NCBI GenBank assembly: GCA_900320085.1
Contig: ONRC01000020.1
Span: 1-38,443 of the forward strand
Direction: 5' to 3'
Source: an uncultured Eubacteriales bacterium
GTDB taxonomy: Bacteria > Bacillota > Clostridia > Christensenellales > Aristaeellaceae
Length of the DNA stretch: 38,443 nucleotides
The position numbers and the translations under genes were made by a program. This document shows positions 7,530-16,224 of this stretch, piece after piece; position 1 is the first letter of the stretch, and every line of letters starts with the position of its first letter. The notes beneath the pieces are model-generated. The model ran no database searches. It was not told the DNA's origin and saw only the letters and a program-made list of their open reading frames with translations.

Positions 7530-8504
7530 ATGGCAAAACCCCAGTTCGCAATCATGCGATTCGCAAAATACAAAGGGCCGGAGATCAGCAGGATCGAAGC
7601 CCATGACGAGCGCACCAAAGAAAAGTACGCCAGCAACCCCGACGTGGATACCAGCAGGAGCCACCTGAATTTCCATCTGATTGAACCCCAGGGGCATTAC
7701 CGGCAGGAGGCGGAAAAACAGATCAGGGAAGCAGGCTGCCGCACCCGTTCAGACAGCGTGCGGCTGGTAGAAACACTGATTACCGGAAGCCCGGCATTCT
7801 TCAAGAAAAAATCGGAGAAGCAAATCCGGGAATTCTTTGAACACGCTTTGGATTTTCTCAAGCAGCGTCAGGCTCCCGAAACCTTTGTCTCCGCTGTGGT
7901 GCACATGGATGAAAAGACACCTCACATGCACGTAACCTTCGTTCCGCTGACGCCGGATCATCGGCTGTCAGCCAAGGAAATCATCGGCAATCGGAAAAAG
8001 CTGACCCTGTGGCAGGATGATTTCTGGAAGCACATGGTCAGTAAGTATCCGGAGTTGGAACGCGGTGAAAGCGCCAGCGAAACCGGAAGGGACCATATCC
8101 CGCCCCGCCTCTTTAAGGCCATGACCCGGCTGACCAAACAGCGCCATGCCATTGAAGCGACGCTGGAAAGCATCAATCCCTTCAACGGCAAATCAAAAGC
8201 ACAGGAAATCAGCAAAATGCTGGATGTGTATATCCCGGGCGTGGAGCAGATGCAAACCGAGTTGAAGAAATACGATGCTGCCTTTGCCCAGGAAGAAACG
8301 TTGAAAAAAGAAAACGAGACACTGAAAGCAAAGGTGGAAGAAAAGAAACGCAAGGGGCTGGAAGAGCAGCTCCGAGAAGCCAAGCTTGAGCATGATTATC
8401 AGGAGGCAGTGAGCTTGCTCCAGCGGATTCCGCCAGAGATTCTGGAAGAGTATCGTCATCCGGGCCGACGAAACAGGGAGGTGCATCATTCTGTTGAACG
8501 CTAA
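7530..8504 (+). CDS. mobV: MobV-family relaxase (plasmid mobilization/recombination protein)
   Basis: The product is 324 aa with a Mob_Pre N-terminal half. The metal-binding motif III is HMDEKTPHMH (residues 125-134, with H125, E128, H132 and H134). The N-terminal motif I region includes H25, N36 and NPDVDTSRSHLNF. From residue 230 on the protein is a long charged coiled coil, as in other MobV proteins. It should nick oriT, form a covalent intermediate and lead strand transfer through a helper conjugation system. The candidate oriT is at 2204-2240. The ATG at 7530 has AAGGAAGG about 9 nt upstream. It is equivalent to TnpZ of Tn4451. The length is on the short side for the family but complete. 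Confidence 0.93.
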   Translation: MAKPQFAIMRFAKYKGPEISRIEAHDERTKEKYASNPDVDTSRSHLNFHLIEPQGHYRQEAEKQIREAGCRTRSDSVRLVETLITGSPAFFKKKSEKQIREFFEHALDFLKQRQAPETFVSAVVHMDEKTPHMHVTFVPLTPDHRLSAKEIIGNRKKLTLWQDDFWKHMVSKYPELERGESASETGRDHIPPRLFKAMTRLTKQRHAIEATLESINPFNGKSKAQEISKMLDVYIPGVEQMQTELKKYDAAFAQEETLKKENETLKAKVEEKKRKGLEEQLREAKLEHDYQEAVSLLQRIPPEILEEYRHPGRRNREVHHSVER

Positions 8505-8724
8505 CCCCATCGTTGGTGATGAATACAGCGGTTTGGCAACGCTCCTGGCAAATCTGATTGCCAAGTATGCCGATGTACTGGAATTGGAGGATGATACGGA
8601 GGAGAATCAGCAGCCAACCGCCCTATTCACAACCGCTAATAACCATCCCATTCTCAATATCCCGCAGGGAAGCCTCACGCAGGCTTCCCTGCTTTTTTCT
8701 ATTGCCAATTTGCAGGCAGCATGA
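8494..8724 (+). CDS. Small acidic protein overlapping the relaxase gene
   Basis: A 76-codon frame begins at TTG 8494 (CTG 8491 and ATT 8488 are alternatives; AGGGAGGTG lies just upstream) and overlaps the last codons of the relaxase gene. The first 40 residues (NPIVGDEYSGLATLLANLIA) look conserved and helical, and I believe similar small proteins follow mob genes in related elements. The tail is translated from a strong intrinsic terminator (8664-8698), so the coding part may be translated through it or the natural C-terminus may have been lost. Function is unknown. Confidence 0.55.
   Translation: MNANPIVGDEYSGLATLLANLIAKYADVLELEDDTEENQQPTALFTTANNHPILNIPQGSLTQASLLFSIANLQAA
8664..8698 (+). 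terminator. Intrinsic terminator after the relaxase operon
   Basis: A perfect 12-bp stem, GCAGGGAAGCCT/AGGCTTCCCTGC, with a 5-nt loop is followed by six T residues. It closes the CHC2-helicase-mobV unit although it lies within the 3' part of the small frame at 8494-8724. Confidence 0.88.
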
Positions 8725-8730
8725 TATAAT
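8702..8730 (+). promoter_or_regulatory. Sigma-A promoter for tnpV and the recombinase
   Basis: TTGCCA (8702-8707), a 17-bp spacer, then TATAAT (8725-8730). It stands directly after the terminator and about 80 bp before tnpV, so the recombination genes have their own transcript. Confidence 0.75.
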
Positions 8731-8808
8731 GAACATGAAAATGTTGTCCAAAATCTTAATGAACATGTTTTCCCTCAAAGGGCATACGGAAAGGAAGTGG
8801 AGAAAAAG

Positions 8809-9195
8809 ATGCAGAATAGCTTACCGAAAAGAATACACGATGATCGAAACGGACTGGATTATATTCTTCAAGGAGATTATTACTTTCCGGTCATTGATGA
8901 TCCCTCTGAGACCCGGCCTATCGGGAGATGGGGACGGATGCACAAAAGGTATCTGGAAGAGAATCGGCCCACCCTTTATCATCAGCTTGTGCTAAAGGGA
9001 ACAATAAAGACATACCTGGCTGACCTGAATGAACAGGCGCAGCAACGGCTGGAAGCGATCATTCATCAGATGAAGAAAAACGAGGGTGTGACCGAACAAC
9101 TCAAGATGCGTGATCAGATGCAGTGGGTCAGGCAAATGAACAGCATCCGGCAGCGAGCGGAAGAGATCATTGCTGATGAACTTATCTATACCTGA
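8809..9195 (+). CDS. tnpV: TnpV family transposon protein
   Basis: The product is 128 aa from ATG 8809 (GGAG 6 nt upstream; a GTG at 8797 is less likely). The sequence has the TnpV signature throughout: DRNGLDYILQGDYYFPV at the start, RPIGRWGRMHKRYLEENRP, YLADLNEQAQQRLEAI, EGVTEQLKMRDQMQWVRQMN, and a terminal RAEEIIADELIY. It is a small basic/acidic helical protein found in Tn4451/Tn4453-like elements and many Clostridia islands. Its biochemical role is not known; it is not required as a catalytic transposase. It is co-transcribed with the serine recombinase that follows. Confidence 0.9.
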   Translation: MQNSLPKRIHDDRNGLDYILQGDYYFPVIDDPSETRPIGRWGRMHKRYLEENRPTLYHQLVLKGTIKTYLADLNEQAQQRLEAIIHQMKKNEGVTEQLKMRDQMQWVRQMNSIRQRAEEIIADELIYT

Positions 9196-9209
9196 TCATC
9201 TCTGAATAA

Positions 9210-9243
9210 GCAGGGCATTGGATAGGGACAGCCAATGCCCTGC
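9210..9243. repeat. Perfect 12-bp hairpin before the recombinase gene
   Basis: GCAGGGCATTGG (9210-9221) and CCAATGCCCTGC (9232-9243) form a stem with a 10-nt loop. No T-run follows, so it is not a standard terminator. It ends 15 nt before the recombinase Shine-Dalgarno and could modulate recombinase translation or mark a protein-binding site. Confidence 0.65.
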
Positions 9244-9272
9244 ATCCAAATGAAATCATGGAGGATATCTCG

Positions 9273-10976
9273 ATGGCAGTCCGAAAACAGGCGCAGCCTG
9301 AACGTACCGAAACAAAGGTTTATACATACACACGAGTATCAACAACCATGCAGATTGATGGGTATTCCCTGGACGCACAGCGTGCCAGGCTGAAAGCCTT
9401 TGCTGATTTCAACGGGTATAAAATCGTTGGAGAGTATGAGGATGCCGGAAAATCCGGCAAATCCATCGAAGGAAGAACCGAATTCAACCGGATGATGGAG
9501 GACATTAAATCAGGAAAAGACGGCATTTCCTTTGTGTTGGTTTTCAAGCTGTCCCGCTTTGGCCGGAATGCGGCGGATGTCCTGTCCACGCTTCAAGTGA
9601 TGCAGGATTTTGATGTGAATCTGATCTGCGTGGAAGATGGCATTGATTCTTCAAAGGACGCCGGCAAGCTGATGATCTCCGTTTTGTCTGCTGTTGCCGA
9701 AATCGAAAGAGAAAACATCCGTATCCAAACGATGGAGGGCCGGATTCAGAAAGCCCGTGAAGGTCGCTGGAACGGTGGCTTTGCTCCATATGGATACGCG
9801 CTAAAGAACGGAGTACTGGAAATCAACGAGGAGGAAGCTGAAGCTATCCGGATCATTTTTGATCAGTATGTCAATACGGATTCTGGAGCCAATGGTGTTG
9901 CGCGGTATCTGGCCAATCATGGAATTGGCAAAATACAGCGGCAGAATGGCAATGCACCGCTGTTTAACGCTGCGCTGATCCGGCAAATCCTGAAAAATCC
10001 TGTTTATTGCGGGAAAATCGCATATGGAAGGCGCAAAACAGAAAAGGTACATGGCACCAGAAATGAATATCAAATCGTATGGAGTGATGATTATCTCCTG
10101 GTGGATGGGCTGCATGAAGGAATCGTTTCCGAGGAATTATGGCAGGCTGCACAGGTGAAGATAGCGGCGCAGGCCAAGAAATATGAAAAGGTCAACCCGA
10201 CTCCCAACACCCATGTGCATCTGCTTACGACCCTAATTAAATGCCCTCTGTGCGGCGCAGGAATGTATGGCAATAAATCAACGACCCGCAGAAAGGATGG
10301 AACACCATACGATCCGTCCTACTATTATGCCTGCAAACATCGCCGGATGGAGCGGGGGCATAAGTGCGACTACAAGAAACAGGTTCCTGAAAAGGTAATT
10401 GATCAAGCCGTGGCAGAGGTTATCATCAATCTGGTACGCAATCCTCGATTTGCATCCCTTATGCAGGAAAAAATTGATATGAAAGTGGATACATCGGCCC
10501 TGGAGCAGGAAATCGCTACGCATGAAAAGCAGCTGAGGCAATATCATGCGACAAAGTCAAAGCTGATTGACGAGATCGATTCGCTTGATCCTGACGATAA
10601 ACACTATATCCCGCGAAAAGCGGACCTTGACGAGCGTTTATACCGCATGTATGACAAAATAGAAGAGACGGAAACCCTTCTGATTGATGCCAGAGCAAAA
10701 AAGCGGGCCATAGAAGCCGATAAGGTGAAAGGCGATAATATCTATCGTATCCTGACCCACTTTGATAAGCTGTATGATGTGATGAGCGATTCAGAACGCC
10801 AGGAATTGATGCAGGCGCTGATTGCTGAAATCCACATTCATGAGCAGCCGCAGCCAAACGGGCAGTGGCTCAAATCCATCAAATTCAGGCTTCCGATCAT
10901 TGATGGAGACACTTCTATAATTTTGGACAAATGCGATGGTGTCGAGACGGTACTTACATTGAGCTGCTCCTCGTAA
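9273..10976 (+). CDS. Large serine recombinase (TnpX-like integrase)
   Basis: The product is 567 aa from ATG 9273, which has GGAGGA 7 nt upstream; ATG 9258 overlaps that site. Domains in order: resolvase catalytic domain (YTRVSTTMQIDGYSLDAQ, nucleophile S23; the SRFGRNAADVL arginine region near residue 95), recombinase domain (about 170-290), zinc ribbon (C324, C327, C354, C365) and a coiled-coil region (about 400-485). This is the full architecture of large serine integrases such as TnpX and TndX, which excise and insert elements between short att cores without a host factor. It lies about 180 bp from the proposed right end, as expected. No disruption is visible, so the element may still be able to excise. 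Confidence 0.95.
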   Translation: MAVRKQAQPERTETKVYTYTRVSTTMQIDGYSLDAQRARLKAFADFNGYKIVGEYEDAGKSGKSIEGRTEFNRMMEDIKSGKDGISFVLVFKLSRFGRNAADVLSTLQVMQDFDVNLICVEDGIDSSKDAGKLMISVLSAVAEIERENIRIQTMEGRIQKAREGRWNGGFAPYGYALKNGVLEINEEEAEAIRIIFDQYVNTDSGANGVARYLANHGIGKIQRQNGNAPLFNAALIRQILKNPVYCGKIAYGRRKTEKVHGTRNEYQIVWSDDYLLVDGLHEGIVSEELWQAAQVKIAAQAKKYEKVNPTPNTHVHLLTTLIKCPLCGAGMYGNKSTTRRKDGTPYDPSYYYACKHRRMERGHKCDYKKQVPEKVIDQAVAEVIINLVRNPRFASLMQEKIDMKVDTSALEQEIATHEKQLRQYHATKSKLIDEIDSLDPDDKHYIPRKADLDERLYRMYDKIEETETLLIDARAKKRAIEADKVKGDNIYRILTHFDKLYDVMSDSERQELMQALIAEIHIHEQPQPNGQWLKSIKFRLPIIDGDTSIILDKCDGVETVLTLSCSS

Positions 10977-11153
10977 GCCAGCCCCAGAAAAAGACGAGAA
11001 TATGAAAAGGATATAATAAAGCACTGCAAAATAAATGCAAAAAGGCTTCCTGGATTCCGGCGCTTGTTCTGTACTTTTCCCTTTCATGGCGGACGGGCAG
11101 CATACAGCCTGGTACGGTCGCCGATGGAAAGCGCCTATTCACTTGATATCATT
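10977..11153. other. Right-end non-coding segment of the island
   Basis: No gene or clear terminator can be seen between the recombinase stop and the proposed attR. It is AT-richer at its start, with an AAAGGATATAATAAAG stretch near 11005-11020 that could be a promoter -10. Confidence 0.4.
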
Positions 11154-11165
11154 GAACAGATACAG
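11154..11165 (+). repeat. Candidate attR core, GAACAGATACAG
   Basis: Exact copy of 1972-1983. It lies 12 nt before the AGGAGG of the ABC1-kinase gene, so integration would have occurred in that gene's 5' untranslated region. Confidence 0.45.
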
Positions 11166-11192
11166 TCATGAATATAGAGGAGGAATGCAACC

Positions 11193-12911
11193 ATGTCCGG
11201 ATTTATCTCTGCACTGATCAAACAGCGGAGGGACGCGAAGAACGCCCAGCCTGATACCAACGGGAGACTCAAAGAAATCATTGACATCCTGAGAAAACAG
11301 AATTATGATAATGGAATCACGCCTGAGGTCGTTGTCAATCTGCTGGAGGAGTTGGGGCCGACCTATGTGAAGATCGGACAGATCGCCTCCCAGCAAGCGG
11401 AGTACATACCCGCCAATTACTGCGATGCGCTGGCAGGACTGCGGTCAAAGGTGGCGCCTATGGACATCGAGACAGTCCGCGCCCAGATCGAAAAGTACCT
11501 GGGAAAGCCTGTGGATCAGCTTTACGCTTCCTTTGACGAAAAGCCCATTGGGTCTGCCTCCATCGCCCAGGTGCACAGAGCGACGCTGCTTGACGGCACG
11601 GTCGTGGCGGTCAAGGTCCGCCGCCCCGGTATCGTCGAAACTGTCGCACGGGACTTCGCTTTGATCGAAAAGATTCTCGATACATTCGTCAAGGGGGATG
11701 CGGGCGGACTTGATATCAAGAGCCTGATCGTGGAATTGGAGAATACCTCGAAGGCGGAGCTTGACCTGACCAACGAAGCGGACAATCTGGATCGCTTCTG
11801 GAACAACAATCAAGGCCGCGAGAAGGTACAAAGCCCCAAGTGCTATCGGGAGCTCACCTGTGAGGCCGTTCTGACGGAGAGCTTCGTCACGGGTACGGAA
11901 GTCAGCGATACGGCTTACCTCGAAACACTGAGCGACGAAGAGCGGGAACGCCTGGCGGCGCTGGTGGCGGATAACTTCGCCACCCAGGTGCTCACGGATG
12001 GCTTCTATCACGCGGACCCCCATTCAGGCAACGTCCTGATCAAGGACGCGGCTGCAAGCCCCACGCCCGGTGAAGAGCCCGAAGAAGCGGCGGCAGAAGA
12101 AAAAAAGCCGCTGCCGGAGCACGCCATTGAATGGATCGACTTTGGTATGATGGGCACGCTGACCGCCAAGCAGCGTCAGATTCTCATCGATATTGTCACC
12201 CATGTGGTGATGCAGGATGCCTATGCCCTCATGCGCACAGTGCTGCAGGTGGCCCAACCCCAGGGCGAAATCAACCACGGCGCGATGCTGGAGATGTGCG
12301 AGAACATGTGCGGTCAATACACCGGCGCGGACTTCGGCGACTTTGACCTGGGCGATCTCATGAATACCATTCTTGGCGGTCTTCAGGAGGAAAACTATAA
12401 GATCGATCCTTTCCTGACCAATCTGGCCCGCGGCATCGTGGCGGTGGAGGGGACGGTGAAAACGCTCAGCCCCAAGATCAATATTCTCAACTTCTTCATG
12501 GACAAGGTCAGCAGCGGCCTGGATTTCAAACTGAACCTGGAGCATCCGGAGGAAATGAATCCCGAGATCGCCATGAAGCTGATCAAGCTGGCGAACGGCC
12601 TGACGAATTCCGCTGTTAAGTCCGCCGAAACGCTCGACATGCTGGAAAAGGGACAGATCAAGGTTCGCACCGATTTCGGCTTTGAGGAAAAAGCGCTGGA
12701 AACCGTTAACCGTCTCGTGGGTTACGTCATTCGAACGCTGCTCATCATCGCCATCCTGATCGGTTCTTGCCTGCTGTGCACCACCTCGGCCCTCACGGGA
12801 GATGGCGTGGCGGCGGTCACCATCGTGTTCCGCGCCATCGGCTTTGTTGGGATCATCGTCAGCCTGTTCTTCGCGCAGCGTCTGTATCGCGAATTGAAGA
12901 AGGGAAAATAA
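11193..12911 (+). CDS. ABC1/UbiB (AarF)-family atypical kinase, membrane-anchored
   Basis: The product is 572 aa with AGGAGG 8 nt before the ATG. UbiB-family marks are all present: KxGQ as KIGQ (60-63), the phosphate-loop-like GSASIAQVH (120-128; many relatives have AAASIAQVH), a VAIK-type lysine in VAVKVRRPG, catalytic HADPHSGN (273-280) and the metal-binding DFG (316-318). Two hydrophobic segments at the C-terminus (about 508-560) anchor it in the membrane, as in other UbiB proteins. A Pro/Glu/Ala-rich insert (about 288-306) separates the HADPHSGN and DFG blocks. In aerobes the family supports ubiquinone synthesis; Clostridia lack that pathway, so its role here may be lipid-related and is open. 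Its upstream region is replaced by the mobile element. Confidence 0.88.
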   Translation: MSGFISALIKQRRDAKNAQPDTNGRLKEIIDILRKQNYDNGITPEVVVNLLEELGPTYVKIGQIASQQAEYIPANYCDALAGLRSKVAPMDIETVRAQIEKYLGKPVDQLYASFDEKPIGSASIAQVHRATLLDGTVVAVKVRRPGIVETVARDFALIEKILDTFVKGDAGGLDIKSLIVELENTSKAELDLTNEADNLDRFWNNNQGREKVQSPKCYRELTCEAVLTESFVTGTEVSDTAYLETLSDEERERLAALVADNFATQVLTDGFYHADPHSGNVLIKDAAASPTPGEEPEEAAAEEKKPLPEHAIEWIDFGMMGTLTAKQRQILIDIVTHVVMQDAYALMRTVLQVAQPQGEINHGAMLEMCENMCGQYTGADFGDFDLGDLMNTILGGLQEENYKIDPFLTNLARGIVAVEGTVKTLSPKINILNFFMDKVSSGLDFKLNLEHPEEMNPEIAMKLIKLANGLTNSAVKSAETLDMLEKGQIKVRTDFGFEEKALETVNRLVGYVIRTLLIIAILIGSCLLCTTSALTGDGVAAVTIVFRAIGFVGIIVSLFFAQRLYRELKKGK

Positions 12912-13048
12912 GGATGCCTGTACGCCGGACGGAATCAGAAGAAAGGAATATGAGTTTTTTACGCTGAAAAGCGGGGGAAACGCTGCAAAACAAGGCTCGC
13001 TGCGTGAACAGCCCGCAAAAAACAATTCCTGTAACGGGGTGATAACCT

Positions 13049-15232
13049 TTGAAAAGAATCAAGAACTTGGTGATCGGCGGTATTGAAAGCAAGGTCGTGA
13101 CCTTGGTTTTGATTTCGATACTGTTGGTGACGGCGGTGTTTATCGCGTCCATGCTGACGCAGAACAGTATGCTGACCAGCCTGACCCAGGAAACCAGCGA
13201 ACGGCAATTATCCGCCATGACCAGCACCACCACCGCGGTGATCGACACCGTGATCGTGCAGAACATGGACCGCATGACCGATCTGGAGGCCAGGATGACC
13301 GACTTCCTGTTCCAGACCGTGGCCGTGCGGGTGCAGATGGTGGGCGATTATGCTGCCAAGCTGCTCAGCGATCCGGACAGCGCGCCGCGCGTGCCCTGGC
13401 AGCGGCCTGATGCCGCCCACGACGGGGAACTGTTCGTGAAGGCGCTGTTTGCCGACGGGCTGGATGAAGCGGCCGTGGACGACAAGCTGCGCGTCATCGC
13501 CAATATGTCCGATCTGATGGTCTCCCTTTCCAATGCCTTTGGCACGGACAACATCTGGTTCACCCTGCCGGAAGGCGCCACCCTGATGGCCGACACCGTA
13601 CCCAGCAACTGGATCAACGAGGATGGCTCCTTCGTCACTTATGACGCCTGCAGCCGCTACTGGTACAAGCAGGCGGTGGAGGCGGGAAAGCTCGTTTTCT
13701 CTGATGTGGAATACGATCAACGCACCGGCGAACTGTGCGTCACCTGCGCGCTGCCGGTGTACGATGACGGCGGAACGCTGCTGGGCGTGGCCGGGGCGGA
13801 CGTTTTCCTGAACGATATGAAGCAGGCCCTGGAGGAATCCGTGGAAAAGGGCGGATGGCTGAGCGTGGTCAACCAAAGCGGACATTTAATCATCACCACC
13901 TCCGCCCACGGCTCGTTCCGGGTTATGAGCTCCGACGAGGCCATTGATTTCCGCAATTTTGAATATGAGGACGTGGCGAAGCTGGTGCAGGACGCCATGC
14001 AGGGCAAAACCGACGTGCGTCGGGTGCGCTTCGAGGACGATGTATATTATGCCATCGGCGTGCCCATCGAAACGGTGGGCTGGACGCTGATGGCGGCATA
14101 TAAGGAAGCCGACGCGGAGCAGCCTGTGCGTCAGCTGGAGGAAGATTATCAGGGCATCCAGCGGGAAGCGGTGACCGCTTATCGCAGCAAAAGCAGCTTG
14201 GGGAAAACGCTGACCTGGAGCATTCTGGGCGTTCTGCTTGCCGCAATGCTGTACGGCGCGCTGCTGATGAGCAAACGAATTGTGAAGCCCCTGAACACCA
14301 TCACCCGGCGGATTTCAGAATTGAGCGAGACCAATATGGAATTCAAAATGGAGGACGCCTACCGCACCGGAGACGAGGTGGAGGAGCTGGCTCAGTCCTT
14401 TGCCAATATTTCCCACAAAACGTTGGAATATCTGGATACAGTGAAGCGCGTCACCGCGGAAAAGGAACGCATCGGGACGGAGCTGTCCCTGGCCACCCAG
14501 ATTCAGGCGGCGATGCTGCCTCACATTGTGCCAGCGTTCCCGGAACGGAAGGACTTTGATGTCATCGGCAGCATGGACCCGGCCAAGGAAGTGGGCGGCG
14601 ATTTCTATGATTATTTCCTGATCGACGACGATCATTTGGGTGTGCTGATTGCGGACGTGTCCGGCAAGGGCGTGCCTGCCGCGCTGTTCATGATGGCCAG
14701 CAAGATCATCCTGCAGAGCGTGGCCATGCTGGGCGGGACGCCCGCGGAAATCCTGACCAAAACCAACCAGGCCATCTGCTCCAGCAATGAAGCGGAAATG
14801 TTTGTGACGGTGTGGATCGGTATCCTGGAATTGTCCACCGGCAAGCTCACCTGCTCCAACGCGGGCCATGAATATCCGGTGTTCAAGCGGCCCGGCGGTC
14901 AATTTGAACTCTATAAGGATCGGCACGGCTTTGTCATCGGCGGTATGGATGCGGCAAGCTACAGGGGGTATGAAATCCAGATGGAGCCCGGCGCCAAGCT
15001 GTTCGTCTATACCGACGGCGTGCCGGAGGCGACCAACGCCGATCAGGAATTGTTCGGCACGAACCGCATGATCGACGCGCTGAATACAGCGCCGGACGCC
15101 GCACCCATCGACATCCTGAAAAATGTGCGCAAAGCCGTGGACAGCTTCGTCCTGAACGCGGAGCAATTTGACGATCTGACCATGCTGTGCCTGGAATACA
15201 AAGGCCCGCAAAATCAGAAGGGCGCAATTTGA
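13049..15232 (+). CDS. Membrane sensor with HAMP and SpoIIE-type PP2C phosphatase
   Basis: The product is 727 aa, starting at TTG 13049 with GGGGTGAT upstream. An N-terminal membrane helix (about 14-36) and a second one (about 386-408) enclose an extracytoplasmic domain of about 345 residues resembling dCache sensors (DNIWFTLPEG, WYKQAVEAGKLVFSDVEYD, CALPVYDDGGTLLGVAGADVFL). A HAMP linker follows (VKPLNTITRRISELSE), then a helix and a PP2C-type domain from about residue 500. Its metal-binding motifs include KEVGGDFYDYF and IADVSGKGVPAALFM, with FVYTDGVPEA near the end. It should dephosphorylate a serine-phosphorylated anti-sigma-factor antagonist in response to an outside ligand. No partner anti-sigma genes lie nearby. 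Confidence 0.9.
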   Translation: MKRIKNLVIGGIESKVVTLVLISILLVTAVFIASMLTQNSMLTSLTQETSERQLSAMTSTTTAVIDTVIVQNMDRMTDLEARMTDFLFQTVAVRVQMVGDYAAKLLSDPDSAPRVPWQRPDAAHDGELFVKALFADGLDEAAVDDKLRVIANMSDLMVSLSNAFGTDNIWFTLPEGATLMADTVPSNWINEDGSFVTYDACSRYWYKQAVEAGKLVFSDVEYDQRTGELCVTCALPVYDDGGTLLGVAGADVFLNDMKQALEESVEKGGWLSVVNQSGHLIITTSAHGSFRVMSSDEAIDFRNFEYEDVAKLVQDAMQGKTDVRRVRFEDDVYYAIGVPIETVGWTLMAAYKEADAEQPVRQLEEDYQGIQREAVTAYRSKSSLGKTLTWSILGVLLAAMLYGALLMSKRIVKPLNTITRRISELSETNMEFKMEDAYRTGDEVEELAQSFANISHKTLEYLDTVKRVTAEKERIGTELSLATQIQAAMLPHIVPAFPERKDFDVIGSMDPAKEVGGDFYDYFLIDDDHLGVLIADVSGKGVPAALFMMASKIILQSVAMLGGTPAEILTKTNQAICSSNEAEMFVTVWIGILELSTGKLTCSNAGHEYPVFKRPGGQFELYKDRHGFVIGGMDAASYRGYEIQMEPGAKLFVYTDGVPEATNADQELFGTNRMIDALNTAPDAAPIDILKNVRKAVDSFVLNAEQFDDLTMLCLEYKGPQNQKGAI

Positions 15233-15269
15233 TACGGACGGAAGCATCATCTGCGAAATCGCCCTCGTT

Positions 15270-15310
15270 TCCCTGGACGGCTGCCTGACGATGGACCGGC
15301 CGTCCAGGGA
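15270..15310. terminator. Hairpin between convergent genes
   Basis: An 11-bp perfect stem, TCCCTGGACGG/CCGTCCAGGGA, with a 19-nt loop lies between the phosphatase and sfsA stops. There is no T-run, so termination is likely but not certain. Confidence 0.5.
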
Positions 15311-15345
15311 GAGCGCACTGCCATGCAGGAAACGCTCATGAATCG

Positions 15346-16008
15346 CTATCCAATAGGGAAACGGAACATAACGCTGTCCGGCTCCACATGGCAAGTGAGA
15401 AAGCGGACGCCCACACCCGCAGCCCGCGCTTCTTCCAGCGCGGTTCCGAACGCCGGGTGAGTTTCCGTGTTGGGACGGACTTCCTTTACGCCGTCCATCT
15501 GAATCACAAACGCCAGCATTGCCTGGTATCCTTCTTTCGCGGCGTGAAGCAGTTCGTGCAGATGCTTCACGCCGCGTTCTGTCGGCGCATCCGGAAAATA
15601 GCCGATGCCATCCTTTTCCAGCGTACAGCCTTTGACCTCCATCAGGTATCGCTGCCCCTGACGGATCATGCAGAAATCAAGCCGGGAATCCCCGTAGCGG
15701 TATTCCGGAATGATCCGGTCAAAGCCTTGCGTTTCAAGCCATTCCCGCGCCACCTGGTTTGGCGCCTGACTGTCGATATTGATGAGCAGACCATTGCTTT
15801 TGCGAACCGCGACCAGATCATAGACGGTCTTTCTGCCCGGCGTGCCGGGGGCCGTCAGCCAGACCTCCGCGCCGGGAATCAAAAGCTCCCTGCATCTGCC
15901 GGTGTTCTTCACGTGGACGGTTTCTTCATGACCGTCCATGCTGACTTTTGCGATAAACCGATTCGGCCGGGAAATGAATACGGCCTTGTGAATGTTGTCA
16001 TACTTCAT
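15346..16008 (-). CDS. sfsA: SfsA family DNA/RNA nuclease
   Basis: The product is 220 aa from ATG 16008 (MKYDNIHKAVFISRPNRFIA); AGGA lies about 11 nt upstream, and longer frames to 16038 or 16062 lack a site. Family landmarks are present: RFIAKVSMDG, HVKNTGRCRELLIPGAEVWL, IPEYRYGDSRLDF, MEVKGCTLE, FPDAPTERGVKHLHEL and VRPNTETHPAFGTALEEA. The D-x-E-V-K-type nuclease core (SRLDF and MEVKG) is intact. SfsA was named for a sugar-fermentation phenotype in Escherichia coli and is now regarded as a nucleic-acid-binding nuclease; its cellular role is poorly defined. It stands alone, convergent with the phosphatase gene. Confidence 0.93.
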   Translation of the reverse strand: MKYDNIHKAVFISRPNRFIAKVSMDGHEETVHVKNTGRCRELLIPGAEVWLTAPGTPGRKTVYDLVAVRKSNGLLINIDSQAPNQVAREWLETQGFDRIIPEYRYGDSRLDFCMIRQGQRYLMEVKGCTLEKDGIGYFPDAPTERGVKHLHELLHAAKEGYQAMLAFVIQMDGVKEVRPNTETHPAFGTALEEARAAGVGVRFLTCHVEPDSVMFRFPIG

Positions 16009-16224
16009 ATATGTTTCATTCCTGCTGAGGATTGCCATCGGGTCGCCATATCGGCTATGCACGCAGTTTAAGTCCGATACCCGGATCCTCTTTTTTTATA
16101 CCAGTATTCCGCTGTCCGCGCCTTTTTGCTTCGCTCAGACGCTGACCCCAAAACCCATGCAAAGCTTCATGCGCTATATACGGACATATTGATTATATCC
16201 ATCCCTCCACGGCTGTCAATGGCA

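Larger units (their letters stand above)
1972..11165 (+). mobile_element. Integrative and mobilizable element, Tn4451-like (MobV relaxase, large serine recombinase)
   Basis: A block of mobile-element genes lies between ordinary chromosomal genes: an XRE regulator, a CHC2 zinc protein, an SF3 helicase, a MobV relaxase, TnpV and a large serine recombinase. TnpV, MobV and a large serine recombinase together are the hallmark of the Tn4451/Tn4453 group. No type IV secretion genes are present, so it should need a helper for transfer. The ends proposed here are the two copies of the 12-mer GAACAGATACAG at 1972-1983 and 11154-11165, the longest direct repeat I found bracketing the block. If correct, the element spans about 9.2 kb, including the 1.5-kb IS. 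The gene content is solid; the exact ends are an inference. Confidence 0.75.
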
